DNA of 64,000 nucleotides from CAMDPA01 sp964574325. GTDB taxonomy: Bacteria; Pseudomonadota; Alphaproteobacteria; Rhizobiales; Hyphomicrobiaceae. Below, in pieces: positions 8,126 to 15,970 of this stretch (the stretch's first letter is position 1; each line of letters opens with the position of its first letter). The stretch is taken from contig CAZNMY010000021.1 in NCBI GenBank assembly GCA_964574325.1, positions 1 through 64,000 on the forward strand, given 5' to 3'. A model generated the notes under the pieces. It was not told where the DNA came from, did no database searches, and was given only the letters and a program-made list of their open reading frames with translations. The position numbers and the translations under genes were made by a program.

Positions 8126-9361
8126 CTACGCGGAAACAGAGACAATGCGCTCGAGCGCTTCCCTGGTTTCAGCCGGTCCGGTCACGAGGGCGACGCGGAT
8201 GTATTGTTCGCCCGGATTTATCCCCGTGCGGCCAGGCTGGGCCAGGTATGCACCCGGCAAAACTTTGACACCGCAGCGTTTCCAAAGGGTTACCGTGGCG
8301 GCTACACCACCGCCGAGTTGTGCCATGTCGAGCCACAGGAAGAACCCGCCGGGCGGGCGGCGATAGCCGAAGCGGTCGCCCAGCACCTCGTCGCAGATAT
8401 CGTATTTCACGCGGTAGGCCTGGCGGATCTTCGTGACGTGCTGCTCCTCGCTCCAGACGGCGGCCGAGGCGTGCATCACGGGGCCGGGCATCTGGCAGCC
8501 GATGACGTTGCGCACCTCGGCGAGGGTCTCGATGAAGTCGCCGTCGCCGGCACAGAAGCCCGATCTCAAGCCCGGCAGGTTCGAACGCTTCGACAGCGAG
8601 TTGAACGCGATCACGTTGCGGAACCGCTCCGGCGTCGTGGCTGCAACCTCGAGGGCGCCGACCGGCGCGTCGCGGGTATAGATCTCGGAGTAGCATTCGT
8701 CGACGAACAGCAGGAAGTCGTAGCGGCGGGCAAGCTCTATACAACGCAGGAGGTAGGCGGGCGTGGCGATCGCACCCTGGGGATTGGCTGGCGTGCACAG
8801 GTAGAAGGCGGCGGTGCGCCGCAGGAGCGCTTCATCGGCGGCGAGCGCGTCGAGGTCGGGAAGATGGCCGGTGGCGACCGTCGCGTCGAGGTAGACGGGC
8901 TCGGCGTTGGCGGTGCTCGCTGCGCCGATGTAGGCGGCGTAGTAGGGGTTCGGCAGCAGCACCGCGGGTCTTTCGGACCAGATGCGACGGCCGACGGCGG
9001 GCAGGGCAGCGTAGAACAGTCCCTCGCGCGAGCCGTTGGTGGGGTGAACCTCCCGGGTCCAGTCGATGGTGTCGCCGAGGTTGAAGCGGCGGCCGATCCA
9101 GGTCGCGATCGCCTTGCGCAGCTCGTCTGAGCCGCGGATCGGCGGATACTTGGCGAAACTCGCCTTCGAGGCCTCGATCTTGTCGACGATGAAGCCCGGC
9201 ATCTCCTCGCGCGGCTCGCCGATGGTCAGGTCGAGCGGCGGCATGCCCGGCTCGATGTCGGCCAGCAACCGCCGCGTCCGCGTGAAGGGCGACAGGACCA
9301 GGCCCTGAGCCAGGGCGGCGAGACCTTCGTTCGAGTAGGATGGCGCTGGCGACGATGACAT
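8126..9361 (-). CDS. PLP-dependent aminotransferase, DapC-like
   Basis: A fold-type I class I/II aminotransferase of about 411 residues. The PLP lysine lies in SLSKRSNLPGLR, the cofactor-binding Asp in FVDECYSEIY, and NPQGA corresponds to the substrate/cofactor loop. Alphaproteobacterial proteins of this type upstream of ftsK are usually called succinyldiaminopimelate transaminase (DapC, lysine and peptidoglycan precursor synthesis), but sequence alone cannot exclude another amino-donor role. Start choice is uncertain: I used the ATG at 9361 from family length; neither it nor the in-frame ATG at 9379 or TTG at 9481 has a clear ribosome binding site. Confidence 0.8.
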   Translation of the reverse strand: MSSSPAPSYSNEGLAALAQGLVLSPFTRTRRLLADIEPGMPPLDLTIGEPREEMPGFIVDKIEASKASFAKYPPIRGSDELRKAIATWIGRRFNLGDTIDWTREVHPTNGSREGLFYAALPAVGRRIWSERPAVLLPNPYYAAYIGAASTANAEPVYLDATVATGHLPDLDALAADEALLRRTAAFYLCTPANPQGAIATPAYLLRCIELARRYDFLLFVDECYSEIYTRDAPVGALEVAATTPERFRNVIAFNSLSKRSNLPGLRSGFCAGDGDFIETLAEVRNVIGCQMPGPVMHASAAVWSEEQHVTKIRQAYRVKYDICDEVLGDRFGYRRPPGGFFLWLDMAQLGGGVAATVTLWKRCGVKVLPGAYLAQPGRTGINPGEQYIRVALVTGPAETREALERIVSVSA

Positions 9362-9598
9362 GGGAGGCGACCGTTCCATTGGCGAAGTGGGGATGCATAC
9401 AGCCCACCGGCAGCATTGGCCAGCCGGAGCGTCGGCCAATCGCAGGATCGGCAGCAGCGTCGGCGGACTTAGTGCTATCAACTCGTGCGGTCGGCATATT
9501 CCCTCGGTTGAGGGAAGCCGCTAGTCTCGGAAGTCAGTGCAGCCATCCGTGCATCCAATCAAACATGGCTCGCCATTCCAAGCGAGCTGGAGGGAACA

Positions 9599-10597
9599 AT
9601 GCAACGTCGAACGACGATCAAGGGACTTCTCGCGACCGCACTTGGCGGTTCGGTACTTGGAGCATCCGTCCTGGCGGTGGCGCCGGCCCAGGCCCAGCAG
9701 TGGCCGACGAAGCCGGTGCGCTTCATCGTGCCCTACTCTCCCGGTGGCATCTCGGACATCGCAGCGCGCCTCGTCGGCGCCAAGTTGACCGAGACCCTGG
9801 GGCAGCAGTTCGTGGTCGACAACCGGCCCGGCGGCAATGGTACGATCGGTACCGCGGCGGTGGTGAAGTCGGCGCCCGACGGTTACACCTACGTGATCGC
9901 GACCGTCGGCGATTTCACGATCAGCCAGCACATCATCAAGAACCTTCCTTATGATCCACTGACCGATCTGGCGCCTGTCATGTCGCTGACCGATACGCCG
10001 TGCATTCTCGCGGCGCACGTGAACTCGCCCTACAAGACGCTGGCCGACGTCCTGGATGCCGCTAAGAAGCAGCCGGGCAAGATCAGCTATGCGACGCCGG
10101 GTGTCGGCGCCATCAATCAGCTTCTCATGGAGTGGATGGCGGTCGAAACCGGCACGTCGTTCTCGCATGTTCCCTACAAGGGCGGTGCGCCTTCCGGTGC
10201 TGCCGTGGCTGCCGGCGATGTGCCGATCGGACTGCTTGCCGTTTCCTCTGCGATGCCGCATCTGAAGAGCGGAAAGGTGCGGATGCTCGCCAACACCGGC
10301 GCCAAGCGCTCGCCGCTGATCGCGGATGTGCCGACCATGCAGGAAAGCGGCGTCAAGAACGTCGACGGCACCAACTACACGCTGATGCTGGCGCCGAAGG
10401 GTACGCCCACCGCGATCATCGACAAGATGAACGCCGAGGTGACGAAGATCCTGGGGATGGCGGACATCAAGGAAAAGCTTTCGGCGGGTGCTGCGGTCGC
10501 CGTGCCGAGTACACCGGCCGAACTCGCCGCGCGCATCAAGCGCGAAAGCGCAGCGCTGAAGGCGGTCGTCGTGCAGGCGAAGATCAGCTCGGACTGA
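9599..10597 (+). CDS. tctC: Tripartite tricarboxylate transporter receptor TctC, system 1
   Basis: A periplasmic solute receptor of the Bug/TctC family (332 residues). It begins with MQRRTTIKGLLATALGGSV and a signal peptide ending in AQAQ; the twin Arg at 3-4 is not a clear Tat signal. The mature part has the family start WPTKPVRFIVPYSPGGISDIAAR and the ligand-loop pattern DNRPGGNGTIG. The ATG has GGAGGGAACA directly upstream. It heads a tctC-tctB-tctA set; the receptor delivers an organic acid to the membrane parts. Ligand is unknown because this family binds citrate, aromatic acids, dicarboxylates and amino acids. Confidence 0.92.
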   Translation: MQRRTTIKGLLATALGGSVLGASVLAVAPAQAQQWPTKPVRFIVPYSPGGISDIAARLVGAKLTETLGQQFVVDNRPGGNGTIGTAAVVKSAPDGYTYVIATVGDFTISQHIIKNLPYDPLTDLAPVMSLTDTPCILAAHVNSPYKTLADVLDAAKKQPGKISYATPGVGAINQLLMEWMAVETGTSFSHVPYKGGAPSGAAVAAGDVPIGLLAVSSAMPHLKSGKVRMLANTGAKRSPLIADVPTMQESGVKNVDGTNYTLMLAPKGTPTAIIDKMNAEVTKILGMADIKEKLSAGAAVAVPSTPAELAARIKRESAALKAVVVQAKISSD

Positions 10598-10827
10598 TCC
10601 GGTGGCCCGTCGCACCAAGATCGCATCGTGGCCGCGACCGCGTTCGATTTTGGCGTTACACGAGGGCCACTGGATAGATCATATGCCTCGTGTGGCGTTT
10701 ATCGTGCCTTTATCGACACCAACCTTGCCGCAGCCTTCTGTCGATCAAGGCGCGACGCCACACTGGCGGAACGGCGCTGTACGAGCACCTGAAATCAGGC
10801 GGATGCATCGATCCGACCCGGAGACCC

Positions 10828-11301
10828 ATGCGAATTCGTTCACCTCGTGACTTCTGCGCCGGGATCGTCTTCATGGCGATAGCCGGTGCGTTCATCTGGC
10901 TCGCGCTGGGCTATCGCTACGGCACGGCGCAGCGCATGGGGCCGGGGTTCTTTCCGATCTGGGTCGGGGGGCTGCTCGGCTTGCTCGGGTTCATCGTGAT
11001 GGCGCGCTCTTTCGTGATCAAAGGGCCGTCCATCGACCGCATCGGATTGCGGGAACTGCTGGTCACGCTGCTCGCGGTGGCGGTGTTCGGGCTCGTTCTG
11101 GCAAATTTCGGACTGGTGGCGGCAATCCTGGCACTGGTCGTCGTCGGCGCGGTGGCGGACAATTCGGCAAGGCCGCTCGAGACGATCGCGCTGGCGGTGT
11201 TTCTCGCGGCGTTCTCGGTCGGGATATTCGTTTATTTGCTGGGCTTGCCCTTGCAGGTCTGGCCGGAAGGTTTCATGCGGTCGCTGGGTTTTGCGAAATG
11301 A
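10828..11301 (+). CDS. tctB: Tripartite tricarboxylate transporter small subunit TctB, system 1
   Basis: The small membrane subunit (157 residues) with four predicted membrane segments: residues about 8-28, 38-57, 73-110 (two) and 120-140. It contains the typical RMGPGFFPIWVGGLL motif after the first segment. I start at the ATG at 10828 (MRIRSPRDF...), where CGGAGA precedes and the first membrane helix falls in the usual place; earlier starts would add an unrelated Arg/Cys-rich stretch. It lies between tctC (230 bases upstream) and tctA (46 bases downstream). Confidence 0.9.
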   Translation: MRIRSPRDFCAGIVFMAIAGAFIWLALGYRYGTAQRMGPGFFPIWVGGLLGLLGFIVMARSFVIKGPSIDRIGLRELLVTLLAVAVFGLVLANFGLVAAILALVVVGAVADNSARPLETIALAVFLAAFSVGIFVYLLGLPLQVWPEGFMRSLGFAK

Positions 11302-11347
11302 CCGGTTCGAAGAGCTGTCGGGGTCTTGAAATGGCCGGGGCCCACTG

Positions 11348-12850
11348 ATGGAAATTCTCGGCAATCTCGGGCTCGGTCTGTCGGTGGCCTTCGGCTGGCA
11401 GAATCTCATCTATTGTTTCATCGGCTGCTTTCTCGGCACGCTCGTCGGCGTGCTGCCGGGCATCGGGCCGGTGGCGACCGTGGCAATGCTTCTGCCGTTC
11501 ACGTTCGGTCTGGGGCCGGGGCCGGCGCTCATCATGCTCGCCGGCATCTACTATGGAGCGCAGTACGGCGGCTCGACGACTGCTATCCTCGTCAACCTGC
11601 CGGGCGAGAGCTCGGCGGTCGTGACGACGCTCGACGGTCATCAGATGGCGAAGAAGGGCCGGGCGGGGCCGGCTCTGGGGATCGCTGCGATCGGCTCGTT
11701 CATCGCGGGCTGCGTGGCGACGCTGCTGGTTGCGCTGTGGGCGCCGCCGCTGGCGGAAGTAGCTCTCAAGTTCTCACCGGCCGAATACTTCTCGCTGATG
11801 CTGTTCGGGCTCGTGGCCGCCATCGTGCTGGCGCGGGGATCGCTGCTGAAGGCGTTGGCGATGGTGTGCTTCGGGATTCTTCTGGGGCTGGTCGGCTCCG
11901 ACGTGAATTCGGGCGCGATCCGTTTCGGTCTGGGACTGCCGGAGATTTCCGACGGTATCGGCTTCGTCGCCGTCGCGATGGCGTTCTTCGGCCTCGCCGA
12001 CGTGGTGACCAACCTCGAGCGGAAAGAGAAAGAGGCGACCTACACGTCGACGATCGGCAGCGTGCTGCCGTCGTGGAACGATTTCCGTGTGTCGTTCTGG
12101 TCGATCGTGCGCGGCACGAGCCTCGGATCGGTGCTGGGCCTGCTGCCCGGTGGCGGTGCACTGCTGGCCTCGTTCGCGGCCTATATGCTCGAGAAGCGGG
12201 TCGCCAAACCTCCGCGCAATTTCGGAGAAGGCGACATTCGCGGCGTCGCGGCGCCGGAAAGCGCCAACAATGCGGGAGCGCAGACGTCGTTCATCCCGAT
12301 GCTGACGCTGGGCATTCCCTCCAATCCCACGATGGCGCTGATGATCGGCGCGATGATGATCCAGGGGATCGCGCCGGGACCGCAGGTGATGACCGAGCGG
12401 CCCGAGCTGTTCTGGGGTCTGGTGGCTTCGATGTGGGTCGGCAACCTGATGCTGCTGGTCTTGAACCTGCCGCTGGTGGGGCTGTGGGTCCGATTGCTGA
12501 AAGTGCCCTACCGTCTCCTGTTTCCTTCGATCTTCGTGTTCTGCTGCATCGGTGTGTACTCGGTCGACGGCAAGATTTTCGACATCTACATCCTGGCGAT
12601 ACTGACGGCGGTCGGATACATCCTGCTCAAGCTCGATTGCGAGCCGGCGCCGCTGATTCTGGGCTTCGTGCTCGGGCCGATGATGGAGGAAAACCTGCGG
12701 CGTTCGTTGATGATCGCGCACGGGGATGCGACGGTGCTGCTCACGCGGCCGATCTCGGCGGCGTTCCTGATCGCGTCGCTCGTGCTGCTGATCGTCCTGG
12801 CGCTGCCGACGCTCAGAGCCAAGCGCGAGGAGGCGCTGCAGGAAGGATGA
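11348..12850 (+). CDS. tctA: Tripartite tricarboxylate transporter large subunit TctA, system 1
   Basis: The channel-forming subunit, 500 residues and about 12 membrane segments. Family signatures are clear: LVGVLPGIGPVATVAMLLPF near residue 32, YYGAQYGGSTTAILVNLPG near 75, and the second repeat LGLLPGGGALLASFAAYMLEK with APESANNAG near 310. It uses the ion gradient to import the organic acid captured by TctC. It completes the first tct operon. It ends 17 bases from the convergent glycosyltransferase gene, with no obvious terminator between them. Confidence 0.95.
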   Translation: MEILGNLGLGLSVAFGWQNLIYCFIGCFLGTLVGVLPGIGPVATVAMLLPFTFGLGPGPALIMLAGIYYGAQYGGSTTAILVNLPGESSAVVTTLDGHQMAKKGRAGPALGIAAIGSFIAGCVATLLVALWAPPLAEVALKFSPAEYFSLMLFGLVAAIVLARGSLLKALAMVCFGILLGLVGSDVNSGAIRFGLGLPEISDGIGFVAVAMAFFGLADVVTNLERKEKEATYTSTIGSVLPSWNDFRVSFWSIVRGTSLGSVLGLLPGGGALLASFAAYMLEKRVAKPPRNFGEGDIRGVAAPESANNAGAQTSFIPMLTLGIPSNPTMALMIGAMMIQGIAPGPQVMTERPELFWGLVASMWVGNLMLLVLNLPLVGLWVRLLKVPYRLLFPSIFVFCCIGVYSVDGKIFDIYILAILTAVGYILLKLDCEPAPLILGFVLGPMMEENLRRSLMIAHGDATVLLTRPISAAFLIASLVLLIVLALPTLRAKREEALQEG

Positions 12851-12867
12851 AGGGGCCAACGGGCCGG

Positions 12868-13932
12868 TCAGGCGGAACGGGGGCGGCGGCGGGCAAGCGA
12901 TGCGCGTTTGGCAGGAACGCCGCGGCCCTGTGATGCGAACAGCGCGCTCTCGATGTTGGAGAGGAACAGCCGCGCGGCCGTGTCCCAGCCGAATGCCATC
13001 GCTACGTCCCGAACCTTCGTGCGGTCGAGGTCGAGCGCTGCGAGGCAAGCGTTCCGCAGATCGTCATCGAGGCAGCCGGTGACCCCGTCGACGACGTTGT
13101 CGATCGGACCCGTCACGGGGAAGGCTGCGACGGGCAGGCCCGATGCCATGGCTTCCAGCAGAACGATGCCGAACGTATCGGTCAGGCTCGGAAAGACGAA
13201 AACGTCGGCGGAAGCGTAACAGGCGGCGAGTTCGGCCCCGACCTTCTTGCCGGTGAACAGCGCTTCGGGATAGCGGTCCCGCAAGATTTCGAGCATCGGG
13301 CCGGCGCCGACGATCACCTTGCGGCCGGGCAGATCGAGGCGGAGAAAGGCCTCGATGTTCTTCTCCACCGCGACCCGCCCCGTATAGAGGAACACCTTCT
13401 CGTCGCCGAACAGGCGAACGGGAGCGGGGTGGAACTGCTCGGTATCGACCCCACGGCTCCAGGGCATGATCCGCTCGAAGCCGCGGGCCTCGAGTTCGAC
13501 TGCCAATGTGCGGCTCGCGACCATCATGCCGGCGCCGGCATTGTGGAAGCGGCGCTGGGCGGCATAGGTCCACGCCGTCGGGATGCCGAAGCGGGCGCTC
13601 AGGTATTCGGGGAAACGGGTGTGGAACGAGGTCGTGAAGGGGACGCGGCGGGACAGGCACCAGCGCCGTGTCATCCAGCCGACGGGGCCTTCGGTGGCGA
13701 TGTGGATCGCGTCCGGCTTGATGGCGGTGAGGCGCTCGACGAGATGGGAGTAGCCCGGAACCGCCAAGCGTATTTCAGGATATGTCGGACAGGGGACCGA
13801 GCGGAATTCGGCCGGCGTCAGGAATTCGGTCTCTACGCCGAAATCGTGCAACTCCTCTTCGAGGCGCTCATAGGTTCGCACCACCCCGTTGACCTGAGGT
13901 CGCCAAGCGTCGGTGGCGACGAGGATGCGCAT
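12868..13932 (-). CDS. Glycosyltransferase family 4 (MgtA-like hexosyl/mannosyltransferase)
   Basis: A GT-B fold enzyme of 354 residues. The N-terminal acceptor domain opens with MRILVATDAWRPQVNGVVRTY, very like the GDP-mannose-dependent alpha-mannosyltransferase MgtA group, and the donor domain has GRVAVEKNIEAFL and the EAMASGLPVAAF nucleotide-sugar motif near residue 270. Its ATG overlaps the stop codon of the metallophosphoesterase gene by one base (TGATG), so the two are translationally coupled. This pair recurs in alphaproteobacteria; a role in glycolipid synthesis is plausible, with the phosphatase acting on a lipid phosphate, but that is inference. Basic C-terminal tail. Confidence 0.8.
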   Translation of the reverse strand: MRILVATDAWRPQVNGVVRTYERLEEELHDFGVETEFLTPAEFRSVPCPTYPEIRLAVPGYSHLVERLTAIKPDAIHIATEGPVGWMTRRWCLSRRVPFTTSFHTRFPEYLSARFGIPTAWTYAAQRRFHNAGAGMMVASRTLAVELEARGFERIMPWSRGVDTEQFHPAPVRLFGDEKVFLYTGRVAVEKNIEAFLRLDLPGRKVIVGAGPMLEILRDRYPEALFTGKKVGAELAACYASADVFVFPSLTDTFGIVLLEAMASGLPVAAFPVTGPIDNVVDGVTGCLDDDLRNACLAALDLDRTKVRDVAMAFGWDTAARLFLSNIESALFASQGRGVPAKRASLARRRPRSA

Positions 13933-14744
13933 CAGGCGGTGGCTCCGATACGGGAGGGCACGGCGCGAACGTCGGCATCGAGGTCATCGGGAGCGGTGGC
14001 AGTTGCAGGGGCGAGCGACCATTCGATCAGCTCGAGCTCGCCCGCTGCGGTTTCGACCACGGCGGTGCAGCTTTCGACCCAATCGCCGGTGTTGACGTAG
14101 TGCACGTCGCCGATCTCCCGTGAGGCGGCCTTGTGGATGTGGCCGCAGATGACGCCGTCGGCTCGATGCGCCTTGGCAGCTCCCACGAGGGAGGCTTCGA
14201 AGTCTCCGGCACGGCTCACACAGCGTTTCACCCGGTTCTTCAGGTAGGCCGATATCGACCAGTAGTCCATACCGAGGTGCCGGCGGCACCAGTTCAAAGG
14301 GCGGTTGAGCGCGAGGAGGGCGGCGTAGCTGCGGTCGCCGATCAGGGCGAGCCACTCCGCATTCTTGACGACGATGTCGTACTCGTCGCCGTGGGTAACG
14401 AGATAGCGCTTACCTGCCGCGGTCACGTGGACGTCGGTTTCGCGGATTTCGATCTGGCCGAAGCTCGTGCCGCAATAGGCGCGCAGGCCGCTGTCGTGGT
14501 TGCCGGGAATGAACACTACGCGGGTGCCGGATTTCGACAGCCGCAGGATCTCGGCCAGGACCCGGCCGTGCTGCTCGGACCATACGATGCCGCGGCGGAT
14601 GCGCCAGAAGTCGACGATGTCGCCGACGAGGTACAGCGTATCGGCGCGTGCCTCCGCCAGGAAATCGAGCAGTCGCGACGCCTGCGACCACTGGGTGCCC
14701 AGGTGCACGTCGGAAATGAAGAGTGCGCGGTAATGCGTGGCCAT
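13932..14744 (-). CDS. Metallophosphoesterase, LpxH-like
   Basis: A calcineurin-like phosphoesterase of about 270 residues with all metal motifs in order: ISDVHLG (about 10-16), VGDIVDFW, PGNHDSG, THGDEYD and GHIHKA. The spacing resembles UDP-2,3-diacylglucosamine pyrophosphatase LpxH, but the acceptor region differs and in this lineage lipid A synthesis normally uses LpxI, so LpxH activity should not be assumed. It is the first gene of a coupled pair with the GT4 gene. I chose the ATG at 14744 for family length; in-frame ATGs at 14786 and 14801 cannot be excluded since no site has a strong ribosome binding site. Confidence 0.78.
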   Translation of the reverse strand: MATHYRALFISDVHLGTQWSQASRLLDFLAEARADTLYLVGDIVDFWRIRRGIVWSEQHGRVLAEILRLSKSGTRVVFIPGNHDSGLRAYCGTSFGQIEIRETDVHVTAAGKRYLVTHGDEYDIVVKNAEWLALIGDRSYAALLALNRPLNWCRRHLGMDYWSISAYLKNRVKRCVSRAGDFEASLVGAAKAHRADGVICGHIHKAASREIGDVHYVNTGDWVESCTAVVETAAGELELIEWSLAPATATAPDDLDADVRAVPSRIGATA

Positions 14745-14822
14745 GGTCGGGTGGTCCCACGATCGATCGTCGAGATTGCCTGTCATATTCACGGCGATCA
14801 AGACAACAGTCGGATTACCTCG

Positions 14823-14870
14823 ATGTGACTGTTCGTGCGAAATCGTACAAAACGTACAAATCTGTCACAT
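14823..14870 (-). promoter_or_regulatory. Candidate operator upstream of the phosphoesterase-GT4 pair
   Basis: An AT-rich block contains two direct copies of CGTACAAA (14844-14851 and 14853-14860, nine-base period) enclosed by a perfect inverted repeat ATGTGAC / GTCACAT (14823-14829, 14864-14870). It lies directly upstream of the minus-strand pair. The regulator is unknown. Confidence 0.4.
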
Positions 14871-14903
14871 GAAATGGTGCAAAAAGGAACCTTTGAACGG
14901 CGC

Positions 14904-15821
14904 TCAGAACACCCGATAAGGGAAATAGCGTAGGACCAGCTCCTCGAACCGACCGCTCGCTCGCAGCTTGCGAAGGGAAGCGTTGATATCGCTTCTGAAC
15001 TGGGCATCGTTCTTGGTCATGGCGATGGCGATGCCGTCGCCGAAATACTTGGGCTCGAGGTAGGGACCGCCCTTCAGCTCGCAGCAGGCCTTCGATGATT
15101 CGCCGTTGATCCACAGCACGAGGCCGATCCCGTCACCGAACAAGAGGTCGACCTTGCTGGCGAGGATGGCGTCTCGGGCCAGCTCCTGCGTTTCGAATGC
15201 GACGATCGCGCTGTCGGGAAAGAAGGCCTGCAAATAGGCTTCGTGGGTGGTTCCCTTGGCCACGCCGATGCGCTTGCTCGACAGCCCGCCGGGGGTGATT
15301 TCCAACTCGGCGGCGCCGCGACGGCCGACGAATCTGCCGGGCGTGAAGAAATAGCGGTCGGTGAAGTCCACGTTCGCCATCGCGCGGGCAGAGACCATGT
15401 GGCCGGCGATCACGGCATCGGCCTGGCGGCGCGTCAAAGCCGGCAGGAGGTCTTCCCACGGCCTTGCCGTCACGTCGCACTGTGCCGCGAGCTCGAGGCA
15501 GATGGCGCGCGCGAGATCGACGTGGAAGCCGGTGAGGACGCCGTCCTCGTCGAGATAGTTGAACGGGGGAAAATCGCTGGTCGTCAGGAAACGGATCACG
15601 GTGCGGCGCGTGGTTCGCTCCGGCTCCTTGGCCGCGTCGGCACCTTTCGGCTGATCCTTGAGGGATTGGGGATACGCGGACGAGAGCATCGCCAGAAAGC
15701 CGACGGCGAGTGCCAGCACGGCCAGCGCGAAGACCAGCCAGTTGTTCCGGCCGGGTGGTCCGCCTTTTGATCCATCCCCGGAGCCATCCTTGGACCTGGG
15801 TGGGAGTTTGAGCATCGGCAC
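14904..15821 (-). CDS. Membrane-tethered periplasmic binding protein (SBP_bac_3)
   Basis: A 305-residue protein with a Gly/Ser/Lys-rich N-terminus, one membrane segment (about 27-50) that lacks a clear cleavage site, and a bacterial extracellular solute-binding family 3 domain starting at RFLTTSDFPPFNYLDEDGVLTGFHVDLARAI-type sequence near residue 76. These domains bind amino acids or small polar solutes. A CC pair near 245 is unusual for the family. There are no permease genes beside it, so it may be an orphan receptor tethered to the inner membrane rather than part of a local ABC transporter. It lies upstream of the phosphoesterase pair but is separated by a promoter-like gap. Confidence 0.75.
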   Translation of the reverse strand: MPMLKLPPRSKDGSGDGSKGGPPGRNNWLVFALAVLALAVGFLAMLSSAYPQSLKDQPKGADAAKEPERTTRRTVIRFLTTSDFPPFNYLDEDGVLTGFHVDLARAICLELAAQCDVTARPWEDLLPALTRRQADAVIAGHMVSARAMANVDFTDRYFFTPGRFVGRRGAAELEITPGGLSSKRIGVAKGTTHEAYLQAFFPDSAIVAFETQELARDAILASKVDLLFGDGIGLVLWINGESSKACCELKGGPYLEPKYFGDGIAIAMTKNDAQFRSDINASLRKLRASGRFEELVLRYFPYRVF

Positions 15822-15970
15822 GGGCGTGCTCCTCGGGTTCGCGCAATCGCGGCCGCATGGGTGATCTGACTATAGACTGACTAGCCTCGCCGTGCGTCCG
15901 AATCTAGGCTTTCGAAAAGTCGTGTACGTTGCATGGTGCGTCGTCCACAACAGGCTCGGGGGGGCATGCC

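Noticed and set aside
5714..9130. Very long open frame (over 1100 codons) on the plus strand
   Set aside because: It is antisense to ftsK and the aminotransferase gene, both of which carry full motif sets. GC-rich third positions keep the opposite frame open; the translated product is a Gly/Arg/Asp-rich string without domains.
11774..13048. 424-codon minus-strand frame over tctA
   Set aside because: His/Arg/Gln-rich translation, antisense to a clear TctA membrane protein; overlaps the real GT4 gene as well.
13932..14744. Naming the metallophosphoesterase lpxH
   Set aside because: The catalytic motifs fit a broad phosphoesterase family; the GT4 partner and the lineage argue against assuming the lipid A step.
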